Shown: positions 34,160-43,192, numbered from the stretch's first letter. The stretch is DNA of 64,000 nt from JAKALD01 sp963817785 (GCA_963817785.1 CAWFPL010000007.1:310001-374000); one strand, 5' to 3'. The notes: generated from the letters alone by a model not told the origin. Translations and numbers: made by a program.

Positions 34160-34894
34160 ATGAAGCGCTTCCTCGCCGTCCAGCACACGTTCTCCGAGTT
34201 CTTCGGCGCGCTCGAGCCGCAGTTCGAGGCGCGCGATATCGGCTTCACCTACGTGCGCACGATCGCCGGGCAGGACGTCGCCGGCACGCCCTCGCAGTTC
34301 GACGCGCTGTGGCTGCTCGGCGGCGCACATCCGGCGAACGACCGCAAGCACTGCCCGTTCGTCGAACAGGAGATCAATCTGGTGCACGCCTTCGAAAAGG
34401 CGCGCCGCCCGGTGATCGGGCTGGGCTTTGGTGCGCACGTGCTCGCCGCGGCCCACGGGGCGGCGCTGTTCGCCGAGCCCGAGCACGACGCGCGCTTTGC
34501 GCTGGCGCGGGCGCTGGTCGCGGACGACCCGCTCGCGCGTGCGGTCGATGGCCGCAGCGTGCTGGTGATGGCCAACGGCCGCGCCGAGCTCGCGCCGGGG
34601 CTGGTGCCGCTGGTCGCCGACGAGACGGGCGGCTGGCTCGCGTTCCGCGCGGGCGAATGGTCCTACGGGCTGCTGTTCCGGCCGGAGCTCAAGCCCGGTA
34701 TGCTCGAAGACATGGTGATGGAGGAGGACCGTCCCGTGCCCGAGAACATCGGCGAGCTGATCCAGGCCGCGCGCGAGAAGTGGCCGGCGCTGCAGGAGAT
34801 CACCGACCGCGTGAGCGCGGCTCTGGTCGCGGCACTCGGGCTGATGGACGAGCGCCGCAAGGCGCCGGTGTTTCCGATCCTGGAGAGGCGCTGA
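34160..34894 (+). CDS. Class I glutamine-amidotransferase-like protein lacking the catalytic Cys
   Basis: 244 aa. The fold is that of GATase1 (GMP synthase subunit type): DALWLLGGAHPAND, FVEQEINLVHAFEKARRPVIG. The nucleophile elbow, normally GxCxGxQ, reads GLGFGAH, so the cysteine is a glycine. The family may therefore have lost glutaminase activity or bind a ligand only. It starts 5 nt after the LysR gene and ends 2 nt before alr. Confidence 0.75.
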   Translation: MKRFLAVQHTFSEFFGALEPQFEARDIGFTYVRTIAGQDVAGTPSQFDALWLLGGAHPANDRKHCPFVEQEINLVHAFEKARRPVIGLGFGAHVLAAAHGAALFAEPEHDARFALARALVADDPLARAVDGRSVLVMANGRAELAPGLVPLVADETGGWLAFRAGEWSYGLLFRPELKPGMLEDMVMEEDRPVPENIGELIQAAREKWPALQEITDRVSAALVAALGLMDERRKAPVFPILERR

Positions 34895-34896
34895 CC

Positions 34897-35979
34897 GTGC
34901 CGCGCCCGATCCGCGCCACCATCAGCGCCGCTGCCCTCGCGCACAACCTCGAGCTGGCGCGACGCCGCGCCGGCACCGCCAGGGTGTGGGCGGTGGTCAA
35001 GGCGAACGCCTACGGCCACGGGCTGCTGCGCGCGGCGCGCGCGCTTGCGGCGGCAGACGGCCTGGCGGTGCTCGACTTCGAGGAGGCGATCCGCCTGCGT
35101 ATGTCCGGCGACAAGCGGCCGATCCTGCTGCTCGAGGGCTTCTTCAACGCGCAGGACCTGACGCTGCTCGCGGAATACGGGCTCACCCCGGTGGTGCACA
35201 ACCCCGAGCAGCTCGAGATGCTCAGGAAGACGGCGCTCGCCGCGCCGATCGATGCCTATCTCAAAGTGAACAGCGGCATGAACCGGCTCGGCTTCAACGT
35301 CGACAACGTGCGACTCGCCTACCAGACCCTGCGCGAGCATCCGCAAGTGCACGGCGTGACGGTAATGACGCATTTCGCCGACGCCGAAGGCGCGGCCGGT
35401 GTCGCGGCGCAGCTCGAATGGTTCAACCAGATGACCGATGCGCTCGCGGGTCCGCGCTCGCTCGCCAACTCGGCGGCGCTGCTGCGCTTTCCCGAAACCT
35501 GCGCCCAATGGGTGCGCCCCGGGATCATGCTCTACGGCTGCTCGCCGTTCGGCCACGCCGAGCCCGTGCGCAGCGCGCTCGGCCTCGGCCTCGAGCCGGC
35601 GATGACGCTCGAAAGCGAGCTGATCGCCGTGCAGCACCTGCATCCGGGCGAGCGCATCGGCTACGGCTTCTCCTTCGAGGTCTCCGAGGAGATGACCATC
35701 GGCGTGGTCGCCTGCGGCTACGCCGACGGCTATCCGCGCCACGCGCCCTCGGGCACGCCGGTGCTGGTCGCGGGGCAAAGGACCCGCACCGTGGGACGCG
35801 TATCGATGGACATGATCTGCGTGGACATCAGCGACATCCCCGAGGCCTACATCGGCTCCGGCGTGACGCTGTGGGGCGAGGGCATGTCGGCCGACGAGGT
35901 CGCGGCCGCCGCGGGCACGCTCAGCTACGAGCTGCTGTGCGCGCTCGCGCCGCGAGTGCCGGTGGTGGAGGTGGGGTAG
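34897..35979 (+). CDS. alr: Alanine racemase
   Basis: 360 aa from a GTG at 34897 behind GGAGAGG. The PLP lysine lies in VWAVVKANAYGHG; the second catalytic Tyr in RIGYGFSF; also NSGMNRLGF, RPGIMLYGCSPF and GRVSMDMICVDI. It interconverts L- and D-alanine for peptidoglycan. Three family A hairpins follow in the 380 nt before radA. Confidence 0.96.
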   Translation: MPRPIRATISAAALAHNLELARRRAGTARVWAVVKANAYGHGLLRAARALAAADGLAVLDFEEAIRLRMSGDKRPILLLEGFFNAQDLTLLAEYGLTPVVHNPEQLEMLRKTALAAPIDAYLKVNSGMNRLGFNVDNVRLAYQTLREHPQVHGVTVMTHFADAEGAAGVAAQLEWFNQMTDALAGPRSLANSAALLRFPETCAQWVRPGIMLYGCSPFGHAEPVRSALGLGLEPAMTLESELIAVQHLHPGERIGYGFSFEVSEEMTIGVVACGYADGYPRHAPSGTPVLVAGQRTRTVGRVSMDMICVDISDIPEAYIGSGVTLWGEGMSADEVAAAAGTLSYELLCALAPRVPVVEVG

Positions 35980-36019
35980 GGCTTTGGTCAGGCGCGGTGC
36001 GGGTTGGTTTTTTAACCAA

Positions 36020-36068
36020 TCTCCGCATTTTGAGCGGGTCGCGGTCTGACCCGCTCGAAAAGCGGAGA
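36020..36068. repeat. Hairpin repeat family A, copy 6
   Basis: 49 nt, arms start TCTCCGCATTTTGAGCGGGT with two mismatches, loop GCGGTCT. Forward orientation, flanks TTTTTTAACCAA and CAATG. Confidence 0.88.
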
Positions 36069-36156
36069 CAATGCAGCGCTCGTGATACACCGCTACCGGA
36101 AGAGGCTGCACGTTCTGCATGTATTGAGCTGCGGTGCAGGTATGGGGGTCGCAGTG

Positions 36157-36205
36157 TCTCCGCTTTTTGCATGGGTCAAAGGGCGACCCATGCAAAAAGC
36201 GGAGA
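36157..36205. repeat. Hairpin repeat family A, copy 7
   Basis: 49 nt, perfect 21-nt arms beginning TCTCCGCTTTTTGCATGGGT, loop AAAGGGC. Reverse orientation (GCAGTG before, TCGGGGAAGAA after). The inner stem differs from copies 6 and 8 at paired positions. Confidence 0.9.
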
Positions 36206-36266
36206 TCGGGGAAGAACCTGGTGACAGATGGCGATAGCGCGCGGTCCCGCTTTGCTTTTCAATCGA

Positions 36267-36315
36267 TCTCCGCTTTTTGAGCGGGTCGCCGTCTGACCCG
36301 CTCAAAAAGCGGAGA
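36267..36315. repeat. Hairpin repeat family A, copy 8
   Basis: 49 nt, perfect arms beginning TCTCCGCTTTTTGAGCGGGT, loop GCCGTCT. Forward orientation (CTTTTCAATCGA before, CACGC after). It ends 45 nt before the radA start, so it lies in or near its leader. Confidence 0.9.
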
Positions 36316-36359
36316 CACGCGATCGTCGTAATTCACTGAAGCCCGAAAGCATCCACCCG

Positions 36360-37718
36360 ATGGCCAAGACCAAATCCACCTACGTCTGCGCCGAGTGCGG
36401 CGCGAGCGCGCTGCAGTGGTTCGGTACCTGCCCGGCCTGCGGCGCGGTCGGCACGCTGACGGAGACGGTGGCCGAGCGCGCTTCGGCGCACCGCTACGCG
36501 GGGCTGGCGCCCGCGGCGGCGCCGGTGCCGCTCGGCGAGATCGAGGCGCGAGAGCTGGAACGCATCCCGACCGGCCTCGCGGAGCTCGATCGCGTACTCG
36601 GCGGCGGGTTGGTGGCGGGGCAGGTGACGCTGATCGGCGGCGACCCCGGGATCGGCAAGTCCACGCTTCTGCTGCAGGCGCTGGCGAGCCTGGGCACGCA
36701 GCGCAGCACGCTTTATGTCACCGGCGAGGAGTCGGCCGACCAGGTGGCGCTGCGCGCGCGTCGGCTGTCGCTCGACGCGGGCGGCGTGCACCTGCTCGCC
36801 GAGATCCAGCTCGAGCGCATCGCCGCCGCGCTCGATGCACGCAAGCCCGAGGTCGCGGTGGTCGACTCGATCCAGACGCTGTACTCGGACGCGCTCACTT
36901 CGGCGCCGGGCTCGGTGGCGCAGGTGCGCGAGTGCGCGGCGCAGCTCACGCGCCACGCGAAGAGGAGCGGCGCGGCGCTGTTCATCATCGGCCACGTCAC
37001 CAAGGAAGGGGCGATCGCCGGCCCGCGCGTGCTCGAGCACATCGTCGACACGGTGCTGTATTTCGAGGGCGACCCGCACTCCGCTTTCAGGCTGGTGCGG
37101 GCGATCAAGAACCGCTTCGGCGCGGTGAACGAGCTGGGCGTGTTCGCCATGACCGAGCGCGGCCTGCGCGCGGTGAGCAACCCCTCGGCGCTGTTCCTGT
37201 CGCAGCACGAGCGCGCGGTCGCCGGCTCGTGCGTGCTCGCCACGCTCGAAGGCACGCGCCCGCTGCTGGTCGAGGTGCAGGCGCTGGTGGACGATGCGCA
37301 CGCTCCCAACCCGCGCCGGCTCTCGGTGGGCCTGGAGCAGAACCGGCTCGCGATGCTGCTCGCGGTGCTGCACCGCCACGCCGGCATCGCGACCTTCGAG
37401 CAGGACGTGTTCGTGAACGCGGTGGGCGGGGTGCGCATCGGCGAGCCCGCCGCCGACCTGGCGGTGTCGCTCGCGGTGGTGTCCTCGCTCACCGACCGGC
37501 CGATCCCGTCCAAGGTGGTGGTGTTCGGCGAGATCGGCCTGGCGGGCGAGGTGCGCCCGGCGCCGCGCGGCCAGGAGCGGCTCAGGGAAGCGGCCAAGCT
37601 CGGCTTCGAGAAGGCGATCGTGCCCAAGGCCAACCAGCCCAAGGGTCGCATCGCGGGCCTCGAGGTAATCGCAGTCGAGCGCGTCGACCAGGCTGTGCAG
37701 GTACTGCGCGATCTCTAG
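36360..37718 (+). CDS. radA: DNA repair protein RadA
   Basis: 452 aa. N-terminal C4 zinc finger (CAECG then CPACG), RecA-like ATPase with Walker A GGDPGIGKSTLLLQ, the RadA-specific KNRFGAVNELGVFAM and a C-terminal Lon-protease-like domain (VGGVRIGEPAADLAVSLAV). It aids branch migration in recombination. It is convergent with tam, 4-nt overlap. Confidence 0.97.
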   Translation: MAKTKSTYVCAECGASALQWFGTCPACGAVGTLTETVAERASAHRYAGLAPAAAPVPLGEIEARELERIPTGLAELDRVLGGGLVAGQVTLIGGDPGIGKSTLLLQALASLGTQRSTLYVTGEESADQVALRARRLSLDAGGVHLLAEIQLERIAAALDARKPEVAVVDSIQTLYSDALTSAPGSVAQVRECAAQLTRHAKRSGAALFIIGHVTKEGAIAGPRVLEHIVDTVLYFEGDPHSAFRLVRAIKNRFGAVNELGVFAMTERGLRAVSNPSALFLSQHERAVAGSCVLATLEGTRPLLVEVQALVDDAHAPNPRRLSVGLEQNRLAMLLAVLHRHAGIATFEQDVFVNAVGGVRIGEPAADLAVSLAVVSSLTDRPIPSKVVVFGEIGLAGEVRPAPRGQERLREAAKLGFEKAIVPKANQPKGRIAGLEVIAVERVDQAVQVLRDL

Positions 37719-38485
37719 CCGGCGCGTTGCGCGACAATGAACAGGCGACGGAAGGGGAACAGGGTGCGCCCGTCCGCCTCGGGCGGATAGGCGGCTTTCA
37801 CCCGCGTGCGGTAATCGGCCTCGAAGGCGCTGCGTTCGGGCTCCTCGAGGCGATCGAGGAACTGCTTGAGCCAGGTGCCCTTGGTGAACTCGGCAACCGG
37901 GTTGTCGCCCCGGAGCGCCTGCAGGTACTCGGTTTCCCAGATCTCCAGGGTAGCGGCGCGCGCCTGCAGCAGCCGCCAGTAGTGCTGCGGCTCGGCGACC
38001 GGCTGGCGGCGCAGGTGCGGCTCGAGCCGGGCGCGCCACGGGCCCTGCTCGATCGCGTCGCTCACGCAGGTATGCGACGGCGCGCCGAAGTTGCGCGGCA
38101 TCTGGACCGCAAGCCAGCCGCCGGGCTCGACGCAAGCGAGCAGGGCCGGGATGAGCCTATCGTGTCCCGGAAGCCACTGCAGCGTGGCGTTGCTGTAGAG
38201 CACGTCCACCGGCTGCCGCGGCCGCCAGCTCGCAACGTCGGCCTGGACGAATTCGACCCGCGGATGATCGGCGCGCGCCCTGGCCAGCATTTCCGGCGAG
38301 CTGTCCACGCCGATGAGCTTCGCCCGCGGCCAGCGCTCGAGCAGCAGCGGGGCGAGATTGCCCGCGCCGCAGCCCAGATCGACGACGGTCCCGGGCGCGG
38401 GCGCCGGTATGCGCGCCAGCAGATCGAGCGCCGGGTGGATGCGCTCGCCGGCGAATTTCAGGTATTGGGAGGGATCCCAGCTCAT
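37715..38485 (-). CDS. tam: Trans-aconitate 2-methyltransferase
   Basis: 256 aa from the ATG of MSWDPSQYLKFAGER. SAM motif I is VVDLGCGAGNLAPLL; YSNATLQWLPGHDRLIPALL and LAVQMPRNFGAPSHTCVSD are Tam signatures. It detoxifies trans-aconitate, a by-product of the citric acid cycle. The frame extends upstream to 38614 but those residues do not align. Confidence 0.92.
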   Translation of the reverse strand: MSWDPSQYLKFAGERIHPALDLLARIPAPAPGTVVDLGCGAGNLAPLLLERWPRAKLIGVDSSPEMLARARADHPRVEFVQADVASWRPRQPVDVLYSNATLQWLPGHDRLIPALLACVEPGGWLAVQMPRNFGAPSHTCVSDAIEQGPWRARLEPHLRRQPVAEPQHYWRLLQARAATLEIWETEYLQALRGDNPVAEFTKGTWLKQFLDRLEEPERSAFEADYRTRVKAAYPPEADGRTLFPFRRLFIVAQRAG

Positions 38486-38667
38486 GAGGGGGAGGGTAGC
38501 CGCGCCGCGCACCGGGAACAAGGCCGCGCGGTGCGCTGCCCGCTGTGCGAAATTGCACGGGCCGCGCGCGATGTCCCTGGAAAGATCGAACCGGCGAGGT
38601 GTAACGTCGGGCAAAGGTGACCGGCAAGCGCGGTGCCCCGTGCGTCGGCCGCCGACGGAGGCATGCG

Positions 38668-39027
38668 ATGACTGTCACGATCGATCCATTTCGCGACGAC
38701 GAGGGGCTGGAGACCTTTGCCGCCGGAGCCACGGTCTTCTCCGAGGGCGAGACGGGCGACCGGATGTACGTCGTGCTCCACGGCGAGGTGACGCTGAGCA
38801 TCAACGGCCGGAGGGTGGAGACGATCGGATCCGGCGGCATCCTGGGCGAGATGGCACTGGTCGATAGCGGGCTGCGCAGCGCCACGGCGATTGCGACTAG
38901 GGAGGCGCGCCTGGCCCCGATCACGGCGCAGCGCTTCATGCTCCTGGTTCAGCAAAAGCCCGAGTTCGCGCTGCAGATCATGCGCTTGCTGGCCGCGCGG
39001 CTGCGGCGCATGGACGCTCTGGTCTAG
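38668..39027 (+). CDS. Stand-alone cyclic-nucleotide-binding domain protein
   Basis: 119 aa, from the ATG at 38668. A complete cNMP domain: FAAGATVFSEGETGDRMYVV, then LHGEVTLSINGR, the phosphate-binding cassette region GILGEMALVDSGLRSATAIA and the C helix. The cassette keeps Glu and an Arg-Ser (RSA) pair. No HTH or other output domain is attached; it may act by protein contact. Confidence 0.85.
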   Translation: MTVTIDPFRDDEGLETFAAGATVFSEGETGDRMYVVLHGEVTLSINGRRVETIGSGGILGEMALVDSGLRSATAIATREARLAPITAQRFMLLVQQKPEFALQIMRLLAARLRRMDALV

Positions 39028-39058
39028 GATCCGGCGCGCGGCCCGGCGGCCACGTCCG

Positions 39059-39994
39059 CTACGGCCGCAGCAGGAACGTCTGCACCGCGGCGATCTGCTC
39101 GGCGCTCATCAGTGCCGGCGCGTGGCCCACGCCCTCGAATTCGACGACTTCCAGGTCCGGCTTGCGTCGCCGCATCTCGCCCAGGGTCTCCGGCAACAGC
39201 ACCTCGGATTCTGCGCCGCGCAGCACGAGCATCGGGCACGCGACCTTGTCCCAGGTGCTCCACAGGTCGACGCCGCGTAGCAGATCGGGGCCGATCGGCA
39301 GCTCGGGATCCAGGCGGCCACGCATGTTGCGGCCGATATCGGGGTCGTATCTCAGCGCGTAACCGCCGTCCTCGATCGCGCGCGCGCCGTGGCGCGCGAG
39401 GTGCGCCCACTGCGCGTCGCTCAGGGAGCCGAACCCGACGCAGACCGTGCGCAGATAGGCCTCCACCTCGGCGAGCTCGCCGAAGCGCGGGGTGCGTCCG
39501 ACGTAGCCCTTCATCCGGAACAGCGCGCTCCAGGGAACGAACGGGCCGACGTCGTTCAGCACCAGGCGGCGGATCGGCGAGCCCGCCTTGGCGGCGAGCA
39601 GGATGCCGATCAATCCGCCCATCGAGGTTCCAATCCAGTCGAGCTTGTGCGGCAGGCCCCGACGCAGCATTCTCGAGCGCAGGCCGTCGAGCCAGCCTCC
39701 GACGCCGGATCCCGTGACGCGCGCGAGCAGCGCGGCGGCGTCGGAGAGGTAGGTGGAGAAAGTGTATTCGGATTTGTCCTTGAGCCAGTCGCTTTCGCCG
39801 CGCCCGACCACGTCCATGCACACGACGCGGCAGTCGCCTGCGAGCTCGGCGGCGAGGAAATCGAAGTCGCGGCTGTTGCGCGCCAGCCCGTGCACGCATG
39901 CCACGACGTGCGGGTTCAGGGGATCGCCCCAGTCGGTATAGGCGATGCGGTGAAATCCGCCTGTCCCGAGCGAGAGAAAGCTGTCTTGGCGCAT
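39059..39994 (-). CDS. Alpha/beta hydrolase
   Basis: 311 aa. Oxyanion HG motif in CVHGLARNSRDFD, VVGRGESDWL, the nucleophile elbow IGTSMGGLIG and the His in EGVGHAPALM. Substrate unknown. It lies 65 nt after the hopanoid-desaturase gene hpnE on the same strand, so it may share that transcript, but an isoprenoid substrate is only a guess. Confidence 0.88.
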   Translation of the reverse strand: MRQDSFLSLGTGGFHRIAYTDWGDPLNPHVVACVHGLARNSRDFDFLAAELAGDCRVVCMDVVGRGESDWLKDKSEYTFSTYLSDAAALLARVTGSGVGGWLDGLRSRMLRRGLPHKLDWIGTSMGGLIGILLAAKAGSPIRRLVLNDVGPFVPWSALFRMKGYVGRTPRFGELAEVEAYLRTVCVGFGSLSDAQWAHLARHGARAIEDGGYALRYDPDIGRNMRGRLDPELPIGPDLLRGVDLWSTWDKVACPMLVLRGAESEVLLPETLGEMRRRKPDLEVVEFEGVGHAPALMSAEQIAAVQTFLLRP

Positions 39995-40058
39995 GCTGTT
40001 CTTTCCTTAGCAAGCGGCGTGCCTTGCGGCGCCGGCTTCCGTCCACGGCGTCCGAGGG

Positions 40059-41381
40059 CTAGGAGCGGTGCAGCACGCGCGCCGCGGCGCGCAGGCCACT
40101 GCGCACGGCCGCTTCGAGCGTCGGCGGATACTCGGGATCGGTGTAGTCGCCGGCCAGATGCAGGCCGGCAAGCGGGGTGTCCGGCCCCGGGCGAGCGACG
40201 TCGGGCACGGTGGTGATGGTGGCGCGCTTCTCTGCGATCACCCGCGACCAGATCGGGGCCGGCAGCTCGCCGAGCGCCTGCGCGAGCTCGCGGTGGCATC
40301 GCGCGGCGAGCTCGTCGTGCGCCATCTGCTGGTGGTCGCCCTGCGCGCTGATGACGCATGCGATGCGCCCGGGCTCCCCGGTGAGCGCCCCGCGGTCGAA
40401 GGTCCATTGCACCAGGCCCCCGGCGAGCCCGAGCATCGGCGCGGGCAGGCGCACCGGCCGCGGGTACTGGAGATAGCAGGTGTAGATCGGCTGGTAGGTA
40501 TAGCCGTTCGCCATCTGCGCGAGCGGGGCGAGCTCGGGCAGCGAGGCCGCGAGGGGCGCCAGCTGGTGGGGCGCGCAGGCGAGGATGACGCGCTCGAAGC
40601 GCTCGCCTTCGACGCGAAACGCGTCGCGGTCGCGCAGCAGCGCGCGCACGCGGCGGCCGGTGAGGACCGTGCCGCCGCGTGCCGCGACGTAGCGCGCCGC
40701 GGGCTCGGGAAACAGGCGCGACAGGTCCACGCGCGGCAGCAACAGGTCGGAGGCCGCGCGCGCGCCGCCGAGACTGTCGCGCAATACGGCGAGGAACGCG
40801 TTGGCAGAGGCCTGCTGCGGCAGCGTATTGAGCGCCGCTACGCACAGCGGCACCCAGAGGTAACGCGCGGCGGGGCCATCCTGCGCGTGGCGCGCGAGCA
40901 GCGCGCCGACCGTCTCGTCGGTGGCGAGGCGGAAGCCGCTGCGGCGCATGGCGCGCATGAAGCGTATCGCGCCCAGCCGTTCGCGCCAGGACAGGCCGCG
41001 CGCGTTCACCAGCGCGCCGAACAGGTGCAGCGGTGCGCGCCAGCGCGGCGCGCGCAGATGAAAGCCGCGCGCGTAGCGCAGCTCGAGCGGCAGGCGCAGC
41101 AGCGCCTGCTCCGGATCGGCGCCGACCCGGCGCATGAGGGCGAGCAGCTCGCGGTAGGCGCCGACCAGGATGTGCTGGCCGTTGTCCAGCTCGTGGCCGT
41201 GGCTGCGCACGCGCCGCGCCCGTCCACCGGGCTCGGGCGCGGCCTCGAACACGGTGACCCGCGCGCCCGCGGCGGCGAGGGCGACCGCGGCGGCCATGCC
41301 GGCGTAGCCCGCGCCGACCACGGCGACGCGCGCTGCGGATCCCGGCGCTACGCGGTCACCCAGGTCTGCCACGCGATCCAC
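40059..41381 (-). CDS. hpnE: Hydroxysqualene dehydroxylase HpnE
   Basis: 440 aa from a GTG at 41381 that overlaps hpnD by 34 nt; a GTG three codons later is possible. FAD-binding VAVVGAGYAGMAAAVALAAAGA (core VVGAGYAGMAAAVALA), GGRARRVRSHGHELDNGQHI and the C-terminal LAGDYTDPEYPPTLEAAVRSG mark the amine-oxidase-like squalene-associated family. HpnE turns hydroxysqualene into squalene with reduced flavin in the HpnCDE route. Confidence 0.94.
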   Translation of the reverse strand: MDRVADLGDRVAPGSAARVAVVGAGYAGMAAAVALAAAGARVTVFEAAPEPGGRARRVRSHGHELDNGQHILVGAYRELLALMRRVGADPEQALLRLPLELRYARGFHLRAPRWRAPLHLFGALVNARGLSWRERLGAIRFMRAMRRSGFRLATDETVGALLARHAQDGPAARYLWVPLCVAALNTLPQQASANAFLAVLRDSLGGARAASDLLLPRVDLSRLFPEPAARYVAARGGTVLTGRRVRALLRDRDAFRVEGERFERVILACAPHQLAPLAASLPELAPLAQMANGYTYQPIYTCYLQYPRPVRLPAPMLGLAGGLVQWTFDRGALTGEPGRIACVISAQGDHQQMAHDELAARCHRELAQALGELPAPIWSRVIAEKRATITTVPDVARPGPDTPLAGLHLAGDYTDPEYPPTLEAAVRSGLRAAARVLHRS

Positions 41382-42181
41382 AGCTTGCGCAGGGGCGTGA
41401 GCGAGGTGCGCCGCTCGAGCACGTCGAAGCCGCCGCGCTCGATTTCGCCCAGCAGCGCGCGATAGATCGCAGCCATGATGAGGCCCGGACGCTGCGCCCG
41501 GCGGTCGACCTCCGGCAGCAGCTCGAGCGCACGCTCGTAGAAGGAGCGCGCGCGCCGGGTCTCGAAGCGCATCAGCTCGACGAAGGCCGGGCTGCCACGC
41601 GCGGCGAGGATATCGGCCGCGGGCACGCCGAAGCGCTGCAGATCCTCAAGCGGCATGTAGATCCGGCCCTTGCGCGCGTCCTCGCCCACGTCGCGCACGA
41701 TGTTGGTGAGCTGGAACGCGATGCCGAGCTGCTTGGCGTACTCGAGCGTGCGCGCATCGCGGTAGCCGAAAATCCCGGCCGCGAGCAGCCCGACCACCCC
41801 CGCCACGTGGTAGCAGTAGCGCTCCAGCGCGGCGAAATCCGCGTAACGCGACTGGGTCAGATCCATCTCCATGCCGTCGATGATCTCGTTCAGCCGCTCG
41901 GCGGTGACGCCGAACGGCTCGAGCGCCGGCGCGAGCGCGCGCGTGACCGGATGCTGCGCGCGGCCGGCGAACAGGTTTGCCACTTCAGCGCGCCACCATG
42001 CCAGCTTGCTGCGCGCCAGCTGCGCATCGCTGCACTCGTCGACCACGTCGTCGACCTCGCGGCAGAACGCATACAGGGCGGTGATCGCGCGCCGGCGCTC
42101 CGGGGACAGAAACAGGAACGCATAGTAGAAGCTCGAACCGCTGGCGGCCGCCTTGCGTTGGCAGTATTGGTCGGAGGTCAT
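41348..42181 (-). CDS. hpnD: Presqualene diphosphate synthase HpnD
   Basis: 277 aa from the ATG of MTSDQYCQRKAAASGSSFYY. The two aspartate motifs are AFCREVDDVVDE and LTNIVRDVGEDARKGRIYMP. HpnD couples two farnesyl diphosphates to presqualene diphosphate. It is the middle gene of hpnC-hpnD-hpnE. A second in-frame ATG 16 codons upstream is less likely. Confidence 0.95.
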   Translation of the reverse strand: MTSDQYCQRKAAASGSSFYYAFLFLSPERRRAITALYAFCREVDDVVDECSDAQLARSKLAWWRAEVANLFAGRAQHPVTRALAPALEPFGVTAERLNEIIDGMEMDLTQSRYADFAALERYCYHVAGVVGLLAAGIFGYRDARTLEYAKQLGIAFQLTNIVRDVGEDARKGRIYMPLEDLQRFGVPAADILAARGSPAFVELMRFETRRARSFYERALELLPEVDRRAQRPGLIMAAIYRALLGEIERGGFDVLERRTSLTPLRKLWIAWQTWVTA

Positions 42182-42212
42182 CGGGGAAAAATGCGATCTG
42201 TCCCTGCTTCTG

Positions 42213-43016
42213 TCAAAGCGCGCGGCCAAGCAGCAAGGGCCAGTCGTACCAGCGCAGCACCGGGCGGCGGCGGAACATGTCGCCGCGTGCCGCGCGCAGC
42301 TTGGCGAGCACGCGCAGGCCGCCCTGCACGGTGGCGCGGACCTCCAATCCGATGCGGCCCGGCAGCGCGTGCCCGAGCGGGGCGCCGGATTCTAGCAGCG
42401 CGCGCGCGCGCTCGATCTGAAAGCCGATGAGCGCACGCCAGGCATCGTCGCAGCGCTGTTCGGCGATGTGGCGCTCGCCCACACCGAAGCGCCGCATCTC
42501 GTCCTGCGGCAGGTAGATGCGGCCCTTGGCGTAGTCGAGCGAGACGTCCTGCCAGAAGTTGGCGAGCTGCAGCCCGGAGCAGATCGCGTCCGACCAGGCA
42601 AGTTGTTGCGCCTCGCCGCGCTCGAACAGGTGCAGCAGCAGCCGGCCCACGGGGTTGGCCGAGCGCCGGCAGTACTCGAGCAATTCGGGGAAGTCGGCGT
42701 AGCGCTGTTTGACGACGTCCTGTGAAAAGGCATCGAGCAGGTCGCGCAACAGCGGCACCGGCAGTGCGCGTTCGCTCACCAGGCGCGCCAGCGCGGCGAA
42801 TAGCGGCGTGCGCGGCGCCTCGCCCCGCTCGATGCGGTCGAGCTCCCCGCGGTAGGCGTCCAGGCGCGCCAGGCGCTCCGCCGGCGGCAGCTCGCCCTCG
42901 TCGGCGAAGTCGTCCGCGCTGCGCGCGAAGCGGTAGATCAAGGCTACCGGCGCGCGTAGCGCCGCCGGCAGCAGCAGCGAGGCGACCGGAAAGTTCTCGT
43001 AGTGGCCGACAGACAC
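42213..43016 (-). CDS. hpnC: Hydroxysqualene synthase HpnC
   Basis: 267 aa from a GTG at 43016, giving VSVGHYENFPVASLLLP. Aspartate motifs are FARSADDFADEGEL and NFWQDVSLDYAKGRIYLP. HpnC makes hydroxysqualene from presqualene diphosphate. It heads the hpnCDE operon, whose squalene feeds a hopene cyclase encoded elsewhere. It is divergent from tRNA-Leu. Confidence 0.93.
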   Translation of the reverse strand: MSVGHYENFPVASLLLPAALRAPVALIYRFARSADDFADEGELPPAERLARLDAYRGELDRIERGEAPRTPLFAALARLVSERALPVPLLRDLLDAFSQDVVKQRYADFPELLEYCRRSANPVGRLLLHLFERGEAQQLAWSDAICSGLQLANFWQDVSLDYAKGRIYLPQDEMRRFGVGERHIAEQRCDDAWRALIGFQIERARALLESGAPLGHALPGRIGLEVRATVQGGLRVLAKLRAARGDMFRRRPVLRWYDWPLLLGRAL

Positions 43017-43074
43017 CGTTTGATTCTTAAGGAATTTTGCGCTTGCTCGCGGCGGGGAGAGCGGCGATCGCAGG

Positions 43075-43080
43075 TATAAT
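43075..43080 (+). promoter_or_regulatory. -10 element of the tRNA-Leu transcript
   Basis: A perfect TATAAT, 28 nt before the mature tRNA. No good -35 is seen at 17 nt, though the preceding AGG may help. It probably drives tRNA-Leu and perhaps tig behind it. Confidence 0.55.
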
Positions 43081-43107
43081 AGTGTGCCTTTTATTCCCGC
43101 TTCACGC

Positions 43108-43192
43108 GCGAAGGTGGCGGAATTGGTAGACGCACCGGGTTTAGGTCCCGGCGCCGCAAGGCATGGGGGTTCGAGTCCCTTCCTTCGCACCA
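43108..43192 (+). tRNA. tRNA-Leu (anticodon TAG)
   Basis: 85 nt including the encoded CCA. Acceptor GCGAAGG pairs with CCTTCGC; anticodon loop in CGGGTTTAGGTCCCGG; a long variable arm and a GGTTCGAGTCC T loop. It lies 46 nt before tig, as in many betaproteobacteria. Confidence 0.97.

Noticed and set aside
36020..36315. The three hairpins as a CRISPR array
   Set aside because: Repeat units are inverted relative to each other, vary in sequence, have spacers of unequal length and no cas gene is near.
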